Of a stretch of 64,000 nucleotides of DNA, positions 1 through 13,339 are shown one piece after another. The stretch is taken from assembly GCA_963277665.1 (NCBI GenBank), contig OY728147.1, forward strand, positions 1,258,781,424-1,258,845,423. The letters run 5' to 3'. Positions within the stretch are counted from its first letter, which is position 1. Each line of letters starts with the position of its first letter. This DNA comes from Viscum album (lineage: Eukaryota > Streptophyta > Magnoliopsida > Santalales > Viscaceae). The notes below the pieces were generated by a model. That model did no database searches and had not been told where the DNA came from. It saw only the letters and a program-made list of their open reading frames with translations. The position numbers were made by a program, and so were the translations under genes.

Positions 1-324
1 AATACAACAATAGATGATGATATGTCATGTCACTATAAATATGGATAACATGGATACAATAAATCATACATAAAATGTTCCAAAAAGCATTAAAGAAATC
101 AAAAGACTATCAAAAGAATATTGGGTTATCAGCACCTTCATTTGTGTAATCTACATTGGGTACCAAACGACACCTAGAGAGGGTGTGAGATAAATCTTAG
201 TGGGCCACCACCAATGGTGTCTATAACATAATCTTGTGTAATGGAAATTTAACATTTTTAAAGAATGCATATATATAGTAAATAATTATAATGTAACAAA
301 ATTCCCAAGTACCTACTTCAAATG
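1..324. other. Decayed sequence with an antisense LTR-like motif
   Basis: No coding content is recognised here. At about 158-215 the sequence is close to the reverse complement of 2660-2715 inside the putative LTR of element H; both share the block GGGTGTGAGATAAATCT. The same type of block (CTCACACCCTAT) lies in the 3' part of the LTRs of element A. I read it as a small antisense LTR remnant next to, or inserted in, the tail of element H. Confidence 0.4.
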
Positions 325-587
325 GCCCTTCCCATATCATTGATACCGAAGAAGTTGAGTTAGATGTTGATGTTACCTTTGAGAAATATCCAGTACGCAT
401 CATTGGCTGGAGCATGATGGTTCTTTAATGATAGTTTGTCCCTGTAGTATGAGTTTTATTGCAGCATATCCACATTAAAGAAAAGTCTTGGGAGCATGAG
501 TTTGACATAGGTTCTTAGTGTCTAGAATTGTTCCCATATAGTGTTTCACCGCCCTTGGTTTTTGAACTCGGGGACAAGTTCTTTTAA
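325..587 (+). pseudogene. Ty3/gypsy polyprotein tail (integrase C-terminus / chromodomain-like), element H
   Basis: This is the last part of a chromovirus-type pol polyprotein. In one plus-strand reading the order is an acidic stretch, then a motif like the family's 'EExPVRIL' (visible as FEKYPVRII near 385), then several stops. After these come a remnant of the 'VLWxHHxxEEATWE' block (seen as SWEHEF near 487) and FELGDKFF near 560, which resembles the conserved end of many chromoviral integrases. The rest of pol lies outside the window to the left. At least four in-frame stops make it a pseudogene. It is followed immediately by a polypurine tract and an LTR start, as expected for the 3' end of such an element. 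The family call is by motif order only. Confidence 0.6.
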
Positions 588-598
588 TGGGGTAATAT
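588..598 (+). other. Polypurine tract-like site, element H
   Basis: The purine-rich run TGGGGTAATAT ends directly at TGTAAGAACC. Its place after a pol tail and before a TG-starting LTR matches the plus-strand priming site of Ty3/gypsy elements, although the tract is weakened by T residues. Confidence 0.5.
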
Positions 599-3227
599 TG
601 TAAGAACCTGGTATTTCACTCAGGTATGGATCCTTTAAATTTTTGTATAAATATTTATTTTGGACTTCATATGGAAGCATAATGAGTAAATAATGTTTAT
701 AGGGGTGTCTGGGGAGATTTCAGAGCCTAAAACCCTTCTTTTTGGGGAAACTATCCGGGTCTCATAGTTAGCGCACGGTTGGCACACAGTTTGCCAAACT
801 ATGTGGATGGAAATTTTTAGACAGAACTACATCACATGGTTAGCCCAAAACCTTATAGAATAATCATGTTGGTTCCCATTCTTCGTAGGTAATCAGGAAT
901 GGTTTGCAAAAAGAGTTTCAAACAATGCACATGCTACTTTTTTGGGTAATTTTACAAATTTTCACTTAACGATCTATTGAACCTCCTTCTTCCTCCTAAT
1001 ATGAGTTCTTCTGCGATTAACCTACTTCTCTATCAAATTGGATATTTTGGTAGGCCAAAGATATGGATTCAATGATCTCATTCATCTGAGATCTAGTCAA
1101 TCTTCCATTCGCCACGTTGAATGTGGAACGATATGTACTCAAGTCTATTTGAATATTTATCCTTCTCTCTTCCTATCAACCTAGTGATCAAGGTGGGATT
1201 ATTTTTCATATTTTCATAGAAATACTCCTATTAGATCCAAATAAAGGTCCAATACTATAGTATTAGGGTCTTAAAAGCCTAAGGTGGGTGGTCCATAACT
1301 CATCCATCAAGTTCGTTGATTTGGGGATAGTCATGGGGGGCCACTGATTTAATAGGGTGTCATTTCTTGAATTTATATTCCATGTTTATAATCATTAGAA
1401 CCATATGGATGTGATATTTACAATTATCTAATTAATTTTTGGTGGTTACATCAAAAAATCAATCCATTCCATGTAGGATGTTAATCCATAATTGGGTTTT
1501 TAGTATTTGGCATGTTTGAGCCACCGTTTGGGTGTGACTTTTCTTGACCATTCTAAGGGTATGATTTTCTATATTAAATGGATTGATTTATTTAGTGATT
1601 TTCATAATGTAAGGTACCATGTATTCTAACCACTTGACTTTCCAAAGGTATGTGATTCAATATATAATTAAATGTGAAACAGAAATGGATAAGTATGCTA
1701 AGTATATGACTTGACAAGATTAATTGTAAATGATTAATATGTTGCATGTCTCTATAAACCCTTACCACATTAATATAAGGTAGCGGAATGAACCTTAATT
1801 ATTTAATATTATTTAAATGGAATTAATAAAGGTTGAATGCTACTTGTCCATGTGAAACTAATAAAGGTAAGGATTGAACCAAATGGGATTAATGATTAAT
1901 TAAGACTTGATTAAAATGTTTCATGCTACATGACCTTATATCATTAATGAAATGAAAGGCTTAAACCAAATGAAATATTAATTTACTTCAATATCAAATA
2001 TGAGTGGAATGACTCGATATCACCTTCGATTCTTATCGGGGAATACCTTGAGCACTCGAGAACCCCATTCTGATTTATGGATACTACTTTCTTAGGTTGA
2101 GACCCACCTAGATCTCCATCCTTGTCAATTATTTGGATTCCCAGTATAACACCATACGTTCCATTAAATATAATTAATGGATTCCTTGGATACACTCCTT
2201 AGATCCATCATTTCTACGTAGGTGTCATTGTTAAAGCCCATCGATCCCAGTCATTTCTTAGAACCATTTTGACTTGGATAAACTCCTTAGACTCGATAGG
2301 CATCTTATTGTGGAATTCCTTAGATTATGATCCTCACATTACACTCTTACCCTTATCCAGTCTACAGTTATTATTGAGTTGGAGACCCTTGAGGTCTAAT
2401 TTTCCTTACTTATACCTTGTAACTTCATTATTAAATATCATTATAGGTTTCCTTATCACAAATTGGAACATTCATTATTTTTAACATGTGAATCATTTAT
2501 AAATGGGTAGTAATCAATTAGTGGAATGGTTATGTTCAGACACCATCCAAGGGATGAATAAGGTACATGGGTATTTAGTTACATTATATTGCTTCACATT
2601 ATATATGCATTCTTGCACATTGTTACATTTACATTACAGGGGTCGAATGTTATTTATATTGTTGGTGGAAGCCCATAGAGATTTATCTCACACCCTATAT
2701 GGGTGTCATTTCAAATCAGAAGTAGATTAGATTAATGGAGATTTTGATAAAGGGAAGCATACAAATTTAAAAAAATTTATTTCCTTATGTTTAGTATGGA
2801 TCATGATAGTTGATGGCCAATCCAGAGCTTGGGATTCATGGGATAGTCTTTTAATTTCCTTTATAATTTTGGAGAACATTATATTCCTGATGTATTCTAT
2901 CCTTATTTTCTAGTTTTCTATTGACATTACATATCGTCATCAGTTGTTGTATGATTGTATGTTATTATAGTTGTTTAATTTATTTTTTACTTTAGTCTAT
3001 ATTTTCCATTGTGATTTATGTTTACTTATATTTATTCTGTTATTTACATCTATTTATAATATTCCAATGTGCTACACTTTGGTAATGAGGTTATACTCTC
3101 CCCATGGACACACCATAGGACCTCACTTCTATTCGGAAGCCTATGGTGTTTGGGTTCATGTGCTTGAGTCCATGCAGCCCACCAGGCTTGGGGCACCCAT
3201 TAAGGTGCATTTGGGTCCAAGACATCA
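599..3227 (+). repeat. Putative 3' LTR of element H
   Basis: It begins TGTAAGAACC directly after a pol tail and polypurine tract, so the left end is well supported. The right end is inferred. A block at about 2675-2700 (CTCACACCCTATA) matches one that in element A's LTR lies about 450 bp before the LTR end, and the CA-ending string GACATCACA at 3219-3227 fits that distance. The implied length of 2.6 kb is in the range of the other LTRs in this window. No second LTR copy is in the window, so neither the terminal repeat nor the TSD can be tested. Small open frames inside show no domains. Confidence 0.5.
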
Positions 3228-5252
3228 CAAAAACCTAAAATTAATTTTTTAATTCATGAATTTTTTTGGTGTTTTGTTTATTATTTTAATTTTTTAAAAT
3301 TATTATAGTTCAATTTAATAACATTCTAATAGTCATGTAGAACTGGTCAACTATTTCCAATATAAATTATGTCATGGCTGAGGAAAACTAGCATTTTGAA
3401 CTCAACTTTGGTCTTTGATTTCCAATCCATGATAGTGATCAAGATTTATTCCACAATTATAAAAACATTACTTTTATGGAAAAAAATATATTTACTATTT
3501 TTAGTATCATCACACATAAATCATTATGTTCCCTAGGATCATGTGCTAACTTAGCTCCTTGCTTTGGATATTTTCCAATAAATATTCTAATATATTACAT
3601 GTAAAAAAAAGTCACTACACACTACCCACCTTCATTATTTTTTCAATGAACGGAAGAATACTATGAAAAAGGTATAAAATGATCTCTCAACTAGATATCC
3701 CATTATAGATATGTCACTAGAGGGTTCCCATGTTATCAAAAAACATGCACTAGGGAAACCACAATTTAAAATAGGGACCCCTATGGTTATAAACCAAACA
3801 CCACCATAGACCTTGAATGGTCACAACACACCTACCATCCAACTCAATCCATGAAAAAAAAATACAATTAATAAATCACATGTATCCTAGGTTATATCAA
3901 GTGTATGAAATCAATAACCCTTCCCAACTGTTGACATAGATTTCAACGATACACAACCTCACTATCCCAATATATATCTAGACGTAACCTGATAATTTTT
4001 ATCCGCCCCTAGATAAAATTCCCCCTAAGAAATCATTGCAAGCACCAACCATATGACTCTAAAACTATCTATAAATAGAATTTACTAGCTCATAGGTGGC
4101 CTATTGGGCAACTTGAATGTTTCTACAAAATGTTATATACATATGGAGGAGTTAAAATTGCCCCACAAAATTGGGAAAACCAGTAGCTTGTTCTCCAAAA
4201 CCAGAATGGATTGTTCAACATGGGAAACCCACACTTCCAATGGGATTACCATTGAGGTAATGAATTACCCGCATCACCTCATTATGTATATTGAAATGTA
4301 TCTGTATCAATCCTTTTAAGGTCGATTCACTCCCCAACTTCATAAAAACCATAAAAAACTTGTCTATTGGATACCTGATCACTCTATACATCATTAATAT
4401 AATCTTTTAGTTGTTCCTCCCTACATCGCTATAAAAGTGTATTAGTAAATAATATCAACTAGAGACATTTTTTCCATCCTAATTATCCTCATGTACATCT
4501 CTGATGCCAAAAAAATGAGGGAACCAATTAATAACTTAAGGCTACCCAAGAGAATGCAATGGATTACAATAGGGACTTTGTATACAAACTTACAACTGTA
4601 TGAATTCTTCTAAAGATCTAATGCATTCAACCAATATGAAAAAAAATAACCTGGATGTCTATAGGTTCAAGTCTATGCATATTTCAAACTCATAATGGAG
4701 AGGTAAACCTAACACATCCTTCGATACACATGCTCACATCCACCACTATAACAGGAAACTTAATATTCATTTCACCACTTATCCAATGGTCATAATAAAA
4801 ATCCGATAGAATTCATAAGTATCTACCCACACATGAGATTTTAATTTTTGAATTTATATCACTCATCTCAAAAGGAAGAAATTATTGTCCCACATGATGG
4901 AAACACTTCCACATCCACTTGAAGAAACAATCTATGCATGGATAAAAGTCAACCTATCCACTCTATGGAATGAACCATAAATCCTATATCTACCTTTATG
5001 GGAAGTTTCTATGTAGATATCTCAAACCAATAGGGTCATGTAACACTACATATTAGAGTGAATGGACTAGATTCTTCTTTTTTGATACCTCCAAGCATAA
5101 GGGTAATGAAAAAAGTTTCCATCACTATCACTAGGCGTCGAACATGGGCTAATTTTAGGGAAAAGTGGCTCACAAATCAATGATAACTACAAATGGGATT
5201 AAAAAAACAATATTTCTTACCTTACATCACACTTGATCCTTATTAATAGAAT
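3228..5252. other. Unassigned AT-rich flank left of element B
   Basis: No domain could be read in any frame, including minus-strand frames where the pol of element G would be expected if this flank is G interior. The open frames present lack recognisable motifs. Because B is bounded by a matching TSD (AGAAT), this stretch was originally continuous with 59957 onwards. Confidence 0.5.
5248..5252. repeat. Target-site duplication AGAAT, left copy (element B)
   Basis: AGAAT directly precedes the left LTR terminus of B. An identical AGAAT lies at 59952-59956, directly after the right LTR terminus. Five base pairs is the usual TSD length for Ty3/gypsy elements. Finding the pair 54.7 kb apart supports a single insertion that was later filled by nested elements. 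Confidence 0.75.
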
Positions 5253-8056
5253 TATAACAACCCAGTATTAACGTATAAAGATATTACTTCACTTTTGAAA
5301 AATACATAAAGCATTACAGAAGTTTATTCCTAAAGACCATATTACAATAGTGCCTTTGGAAACATAAAAATGTGAAAACTAGTAAATGAGTGTGCTACAT
5401 TATCATTCACTTGGTCCTTCATAACTAGAACCATTCATAGAATAAATATACTTAATAAATTTCTTCATAACCCGGGGATTGAAATATAAAATGTGGTGAT
5501 CCCAGATGCTCAGAAATGGAAAAAAAGTGAGATATATAAACATAATCCTGAGAATGAGGTTATGAGAACAAGGTCATGAAAATGGAAGAGTATTGCATGC
5601 ATAACAAAGATCATAAACATGAGTCATTGAAAAATGATTGGTTGTTAATAAGCCATGAATCATAATGAAATAAGTAACATAATCTATGAAAGCATAACAT
5701 TAGAATAAGACATGGAATTTGTGGCATATATGTGATCTTATGAATAAACCACCTGTCCAGGTGGCCTACCAAGACCATCGTATTCGGTTAGGATTGAGAT
5801 TATCACTCATGTACCAACATTGGAATTCAGATTCCCTCCCATGTACCCTCTTATTTTAAGTTGGGGATTCCCTCTCATGTACCCTATTCTTCCATTGAAA
5901 TGATGACCTCTTGTTCTTGGCTTGGGATTCCCTCTTGGGTACCATCTTGTTTTGGACTTGGGATGAACTCTTATATACCCTTGTTCTCATAAAACATTTT
6001 TTATTACCAAATAAATTGGTTGAAGATATAGGTACCACCCATCTCATAATAACATCATCCATACATGTGATAGAAAATAATGGAACATTCAACTTATCAT
6101 GACCTACAAAAAGAGATCATGTCATAACCTGTTAAATGAAATGGGTAATATAAATATTTAATCATATCATAACCAATGGAAAATATATAGGTTTCCTAAT
6201 AATATAATCCTAGAATAACATGTAAAATAAAGTAGGTTTCATAAGAATTTCTCATGGCATAACACTTTTAAGATAAAAGGGTTTCATAAGGATATAACCC
6301 ATGTAAGAGTAAAAGGTTTCGTAAACATACAATTAGTTAATGAGAAATGATTTTTAGTAAGCATTATGCCATAAAAAGAAAAACTTTTCAATGAAAGAAT
6401 ATGAATTGATGTTTTGGATCATTTCCCATAATGGAATAAGTAACATCAACAGATTTCATCTTAGTTGGAAAATAATTTTGTGATATCTTTTAAAAACCAT
6501 TCTTGAGGAAAATATCTGTCCTTCATTGAAGAAGTATTTTTAAGACATAAAAGTTTTTGAAACCCATTTTATTTTAAAATAAAGTTTAAAACTAAGAAAG
6601 GAGTTCGGAAAACATTTTAATACACTTTTCTTTTTAATCTTATAAAAGATTCTTTAAAACCATTCAAAAAATATTTTTATTTGAAAATATTTTTAATACT
6701 TATAAATATAGCTTGAAAGAAATTTGAAACCCATTTCATTAAAAACGTACTGAAAACTTACAAAGTGATCTTGAAAACATATTGAAAACCATTTTTCCAT
6801 GAAAACATATAATATAATCATGAAAAGATATTTGAAAACCATTTTCCATGAAATCAAATAATGGAAACTTGAAAACATTTTGAAAATCATTTTCCGTCAA
6901 AACATGTAAAAGAAACATGAAAATTATTTGAAACCCATTTTCCCAGAAAACAAATAAAATAATTTCACAAACATTTTAAAAACAATTTATTTTAAAATAA
7001 TATATATATATATATATATATCTTGAAAATAGGTTCAGAAAACATGGTTTAAATGAACAAATATTTATGACCGAATAGAGTGGTAAAGTATAGATTTTAG
7101 AAAATAATTTATTAAGTGTCATATGTAAAGAAATTGGGGATAATATGGTAAAAATACATGAATATTTCATTAATTACCATAGGATAATAAAATTTATGAT
7201 ATTTATTGAGAAATGGATAAAAATATATCAACAAAGTAGTCATAAAGATAAACAACCTCCAAAAAAGATGAGATTGTTCCAGTAGACACTTACAACATGG
7301 TAACTTTGAACCATACTACCCATTTAAAAAAAATTACATGAATCATTAAATATAATGAAAATAATAATATTCATGATATAACATTTTATTGATAGTATAT
7401 ACCCCTCATGTAAAAATATAGGATAATAACATGGAATATGTATCAAAAAAGGAAATTGAGACAAAATTAAATCTCTGATTTGGTATCTTGTGAAACATAA
7501 ATGACCTGAAAAAAATATCATAAAATGGATATGTAAATGCACAAAAAATAAATTATAATAATCAAATAATACATCCATGGGAAGTTTACACACCACATAA
7601 AAGGAATCTGTGGTGAATAAAGTATGTATATAACGAAAAAAGTGAGATGAAATTATCATACCTTGTGTCTTGACTCTATTCATACTCATAAAAACATCCT
7701 ATATAATAAATATAAATATATTATACATCTATAAATTAACCATATTATTATATCAAATATTATACATGGTTTTATTGTGATTTTATATTACCCTCTTTTC
7801 AATAATTATATGTTAAGGTTTCACTTCGGGTAATATTTTCATTGTCTATTGCATGTGTTTAATTTGTTATGTTATTTCTCCTTATGCATATATCATGAGT
7901 TTCAAAATTTATAAAATGATTTTAATATAATTTATATTAATTATATTTGTATTATAATAATATATAAAATATATATTTGTTAAATGGAATACATCATTCA
8001 TGGAGACTGTAAATCGTATGTATGCATAAATGATGTTTTCGTTTTATTGTTGTATT
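5253..8056 (-). repeat. Element B 3' LTR, left piece (U5 side)
   Basis: 5253-6160 aligns with 18585-19490, and 6165-8050 aligns with 53250-55140. Shared landmarks include the series of CCCTCT-ATGTACCCTATT-like blocks (5830-5960 against 19150-19310), the block around ACCCATCTCATAATAACATCATCCATACATG (6035-6066) and long A-rich runs around 6500-7000. The CTCATAATAACATCAT region is the reverse complement of a block in element D's LTR (about 24500-24540), which ties the two families together. The piece ends where the LINE was inserted. Confidence 0.75.
8044..8056. repeat. Probable diverged LINE target-site duplication, left copy
   Basis: TTATTGTTGTATT here resembles TTAATCATATT at 14268-14278. 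The uninterrupted second copy of the LTR reads TTATTGTCATATTG at about 55136-55149. The match is imperfect, as expected for an old insertion. Confidence 0.4.
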
Positions 8057-8100
8057 TTATTTGTAGAAGGTGGTGTCTCAGTCAAAGACCAAGAAAAAAT

Positions 8101-11100
8101 TTATTGTAATAAGAAGGAATTACATGATTCTAAAAAATGAGTCTTATTACAATCCCTTTCATAAAAAGGGAGAATATCGACAAGAAAATCCTCTTTCCAA
8201 ATAATGCCCTGGTTGATTCCCATGTTGGCAAGACCATCGACAACCCAGTTCGCTTCACGAAAGGTTTGAGTGAAAATGTAGTTGATATCGAGAATCGAAT
8301 CCAAGCATCTTATCCAAAGGGTAGTAAGAGGCCAAGTGAGATGGACTCTGTTGTTCCAAATCACCTGGAAAATGGTGGTTGAGTCACTCTCAATCCAGAT
8401 GTTGTTCTAGCCCTTTTTCTTGATAAAATCCACTGCATGAATCACACCCATCATTTCTTCCTGCAAGGATGAGGGCCTACCATAGTTAACAAAGAAGAAT
8501 CCATGGAACTACCTAATAAAATCTCTGAAGATAGAACCATAACCAGAAGGCCGTTGATTGTATTTGGAATCTCAATAAATATTCACTTTAATCTATCCTG
8601 GAAGTGGAGTTTTCCAGAAAAATTTGAAGAAGAACCTTGTTTTCCTGTAGATACCATTAACTATAAGACGGAAAAGGATCTTGAAATCATGAACAGAGTT
8701 TTCGAAATAAGCTTTCTGGATCGAAGAGGCATTTTAAATGGAAATTAGACTTCGTGTCTGACCTGCATTAAGACTGAATGAGTAATTATTGTGGATAATG
8801 GAATTTCATTTATATCAGATCACATGGAAGATTCTACAACTGTTACTAAGAATAGGTTCTTGATTTTCTATGAAGAGTAAAGCCCCAAAAAGCATTTTAA
8901 TTGAGGACTAATAGAGTTAAAGTGTAACCATCTACATCCAAACAAGTAAGTAATATAATTCCAAAGTGATGAATCTGTAGAAAAAGACAAAAACAAATGG
9001 TTAGCATCTTTTCTATGCTGGAGGCAAAAGTGGCACATAGAACAATTTTGTATTCCAAAATATGGAAGAAAAACCTCAGTGGGAACACAATTGTGGGAAA
9101 TATGCCAAACAAGATTGAGTCTTGATGGATTAATCCATGTCTTATCAAAATATTTTAACCAAAAAAGCTGATATCTATAATTGCAAGATTATGATTATAA
9201 AAACGTTTTGTGCCAAGAACCCCATTGTGAGCAGGCACCCATATAAGAAAATTATCAGCTTTAGCAAAGGAGTAATTGTCAATAATATGCATGATGTTTC
9301 CAAGATGGATGAAGTTTCCAAATTGTATGATATCCTTTATAGTATAGTTGGTGTTAACCAGGGTGGAGTTGTGAGGTAACATTTAAATTATAGGGACATC
9401 AGTCAAATTATCCATTTAAAAATTCATGGACGAATTAGCTCTAACCATCCATATAAAGTAAACTAGAATGTTTTCAATGGATTTTCTAAAGTAGGGCCAG
9501 AAGGAAGAATGGATATAGTTTAAATTTCCTTTCATAAGTTTGGAAAGGAATATTTTTCTAAGAAAAAAAATGGATTCAAATTTTCTATTAATCAATCTCC
9601 AAGTAAGTCCAGCATGAATAGAGTTGTTAAAAAATCCAATTTTTTTTATACCAAGACCACCTTTATCTAATTGTTTGCAACAATTATCCTTGGGATTGGT
9701 CACAAGATTTCTTCCAAGAATGATTCCAGTCCAAAACAATTTTGATGTATACATTAATTTTCTTAATAAGAACAACATGCCATTTGTGGATCATCAGTGA
9801 GTAAACCAATTTAAACACAATATTAGATTTCACCATACCAATCCTGCCAGCCATGGAGAGTGATTTACCCTTCCATGTAGACAGATGGTTGAATAATTGG
9901 TCAAAAGTGGTAGAAAATAATATAGATTTTGGCCTTCCCTAAAAATTGGAACACTTATGTATTTGAAGGGGAAATATCATTCTTTTATATAAATACTCTT
10001 GATAATGTCATTTTTTATGTTATGAGAAAAAACATTTTCCAAAGAAAAAAAAAGATTTACTCAAACTTATTGATTGACCAGAGTGATCTTCATAATGATC
10101 CGAGGCATCTCTAATATTTTGAATATTTCTTTTATCACCTTGTAAAAAAGGATGATTTCAACGGCATAAAAAAGATGTGTAGGCACACATAAGTTTCTAG
10201 CTACCTGAATGGGTTTATGTTTTTTTGAGAAAACAGGAAAGTGAGAAGTCTATAAACGTAAAATTCTGCTATGGAAAATAGGATTGTAGATAATGGGTCA
10301 CCTTTCCTGACACCCTTGGTGAATTTAAAATATCCCTTCAGGGATCCATTTACAGGAATGGAAATAGGGGCCATATTGAACAAGGAATTAATCCTATGGT
10401 TGAAAATATCATTGAAACCAAATGCTTACAGATCCTTTAAACTAAAAATCTAGTCAATGGTATCAATGTATTTATTAATATCAAGATTAATGGTATCATT
10501 ACCTCCTCTGTTAGCTTTGTTAGAGTGTTGGTGCATTTTGAGGCAAGGAAAATGCAATCTTTTATAGATCTTCCTTTGATAAAGCTAGATTGATTCCATA
10601 AAATAATTTTTTATCATAGAAAAGAAAGTATATTGGGAAGAAGTTTTGTTATGATTTTATAAGGACAGTTAATAAGGGAAATGGTATGGAAGAGATAAAT
10701 TTCAGAATCATTGGCCACTTTGGGAATTAAGGTAAGGAATTGAGCATTAAGACCATGAGGGAGAACCCCATTAGGAAAAAATGATTTAACAAGTTTGAAA
10801 AAATCCATGTCGATTATCTCCCAATGATTTTGAAGAAACCCATTAGTAAAACCATCTGGTCTCGAGGAACTATCTTAATTAAGGCTGAAGACTGTGTCTT
10901 TGATTTCTTGGTCATGGGGGATGTTTAAAAGAGAAATATTGTCTTCCTCATTCACAAATATCAGAATGACCTCAGGAAGACGGTCTTTATTTATATTTTG
11001 GCCACTGAAAATATTATCAATGTAGTTGAACACAGGAATAGAAATGGCCTCCTCAGATTCAAGGAGGGTGTCATTGTCACTAAGGAAGGAAATAGGATGA

Positions 11101-12210
11101 CAAACATTCCTTATTCATAAAAGAAAGTAATAAAACTCAATGTTTTTCTCACCATCTGAAAGCCGTTTTTCATGGAATTTTTTCCCACGAATGTTGTCTT
11201 TAAGGACAAGGAGAGAATTAAGTTTCAAGGAGGTGTTGATTTCAGTATGAGGATTAGAAGAGAAGTCAGAGAAAGTGGTGTTGTTTTGAATCTAGGAAAG
11301 ATCATTCTCATGGACAGAGATGCCTTTGTCCATTTCTTTGTATTTAGCATTGGACCATCCCTTAAAACACTGTTTTAGGTGCTTTAACATAGTAATATAA
11401 GAAAAAGCATCTTTGTGATGGTTTATAGACTCCAAGAAATTTTTAATGTGACAGAAGAATCCAAATTAGAAGACCAGGTAATATTAAATCTGAAAGGTAG
11501 AATAGATTTCTAATTTTTAGAACTAAGAAAAAAAGGATGGGGTGATGGTCAGAATTAAGTTTTGGTAATGTGATGTTGGTAATGGTGTCACTATATTCCA
11601 AAGCTTGGGTATTAGTGAGAGTCCTATCCAATTTGCAAGAAAATATCCTATTGTAATGCCTTTTATACCATGTGTACATGGAACCAGTGAGATTAATCTC
11701 TAAAATTTTACATTCTTCAATAGCTTCTCTAAATACTTTCGAGGAAATAGAAGAGAAGGATGGGCCAATTTTATCAATTGACGTATGAATAGAATTTAAA
11801 TCACCTAACACAATCTAGGGAACATGTAAGAGGTTAGATAAATCAAAAATATCTTCCCATAAGGTCCTACGATCCTGATATCTATTCTTAGAATAGATCA
11901 TAGTACAAAAGATAAGATTTCCGTCAAGATAAAATTCAAAAGTAAACATTTGTTCAGTGGAATTGAAAGTACTAAGATTCTATAAAGAGTCATGATAAAA
12001 CATCCCAAGAGATTCAACTGATGAGCCAATCTTGCGTGGACTTAGATAATTATAACCATAAGAACACATATGGTTAAAATTCAAAGAAAATGTGATTTTG
12101 GATTTAGCTATAGCAAAAAGTTTAGGCTTATGAGTCAAAATAAATCATTTAAGAACATAAAAGGTGTCAGGGCTCGCAATTCCCTGACAGTTCCAAAAAA
12201 GGTAATCCAT
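8101..12210 (-). pseudogene. LINE ORF2: endonuclease-reverse transcriptase-zf-RVT-RNase H
   Basis: The start is chosen at 12210 because MDYLFWNCQG there matches the usual 'xxSWNCRG' opening of plant L1 endonucleases. Endonuclease motifs follow: GDLN near 11805, LDRTL near 11615 and SDHHPIL near 11545. RT fingers appear at 10614-10808 (LTLIPKV, ISLIN), then GVRKGDPLS near 10310. The catalytic YADD box reads YAVE at 10157-10168, so both metal-binding aspartates are lost. A zf-RVT remnant (HFC..H..DANHLF pattern) lies around 8920-9130. The RNase H part at 8101-8470 keeps the E of QEEMMG and the D of ESDS, plus the typical REANWVVDGLANMG near 8245. Several stops and at least three frame changes rule out function. 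In life it would nick target DNA and copy the LINE RNA. Confidence 0.85.
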
Positions 12211-13339
12211 TAAAACCTGTTATTAGGACTAGAACCCGCTTTTTTATTTTTGGATCCACCTGAGCCCTTCCTCCTTTATGATCCTCTAACATTTTCGGAA
12301 GAAGGATGATGGGTCCCCTTAACCTGTTTTCTCATAGAAAAAGCATATTTTTTAATAGCAGCACTTGTAATAGGAGTAGACTAATTTTTTTTCAGGTGTT
12401 TTCACAGTCACATGGGGGTAAATGTGACCGACCCTTGAATCAATAGAGGGGTTAACTTCATGGGTAATAGAGATATGTCTAGGAGTCTGTGTGCCCACTT
12501 CCATTTCAGGTTCCTTAAATAATTTCAAAATATTATGTTGAACCACTTCTGATTTTCAATTTTGGTGATCCCTGCAAGTGACATTGCACGTTTTGGGAGA
12601 GTTCTGGGTGTTCACTGCCATTGCGGGTTCACTGGTAAGGGGAAATACTGTTTGTTAAGCTTCACGTGAATTATCATTTAGGGAAGCCAAAAAAATGGAA
12701 GTGCACTTTCCTGGTGAAATTTGGGTGTCCATATCCTGGTCATTATTAATAGCAGAATTAATGTTCTTGAGAATAGATGTACCTGAGTTCTCATCTAGAA
12801 AAATCAGAGCAGCAACATCCATGGAGGATATTCCTACTTCAACCTTGTGACCAGCCACCCCTAGAATACATTTTCCATGATACTGTGTCACACACCGGCT
12901 CACCACTATCAGTTTGGCCATCACCATTTGGAGCATCAGGAGACTTGTGTAGCAGGTCAAAGACATATTTAATATCCAATGTTGCCCCATTAAGACCACC
13001 ATTAGAAGAGTATGTATGAGAGGAAAAACGTCCAGAATGAACAGAAGCAACTGGACCTAAATACCTTGAGGAAGTATATACTTGAGACTGCGTACATGAA
13101 TCTATAACAAGTTGTTCAATATCCTCCAAAATGCACTGATCAGTGTCCTAGTTCTCCTCATCTTCCACCAATTCTGCCCATGTGATACCCGATCTTTCAC
13201 CAAGAAAGGTGGACTTCATCACCCAGAACTTTGATTTTTTCAAGGATGACTCCAGAATATTAACAACAATGGTTTTATTTTCTTCCTTCAAACTTCTGTC
13301 CAACCATTATCAGTTGGCTGAGAGACTTGACTCTTAACA
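12211..13339 (-). pseudogene. LINE ORF1 C-terminal tail and ORF1-ORF2 spacer
   Basis: This stretch lies between the ORF1 knuckle and the ORF2 start. Open minus-strand frames at 12655-13129 and 12352-12546 give low-complexity, Ser/Asp-rich sequence, as expected for the poorly conserved ORF1 tail in plant L1 elements. No domain is visible. A lysine/arginine-rich run of codons near 12250-12340 may be the end of ORF1. Confidence 0.5.

Noticed and set aside
6990..7022. (TA)n run as a functional element
   Set aside because: Simple AT dinucleotide run in an AT-rich LTR, without paired features.
12777..13019. Plus-strand open frame opposite the LINE
   Set aside because: Shadow of the LINE ORF1 tail on the opposite strand.
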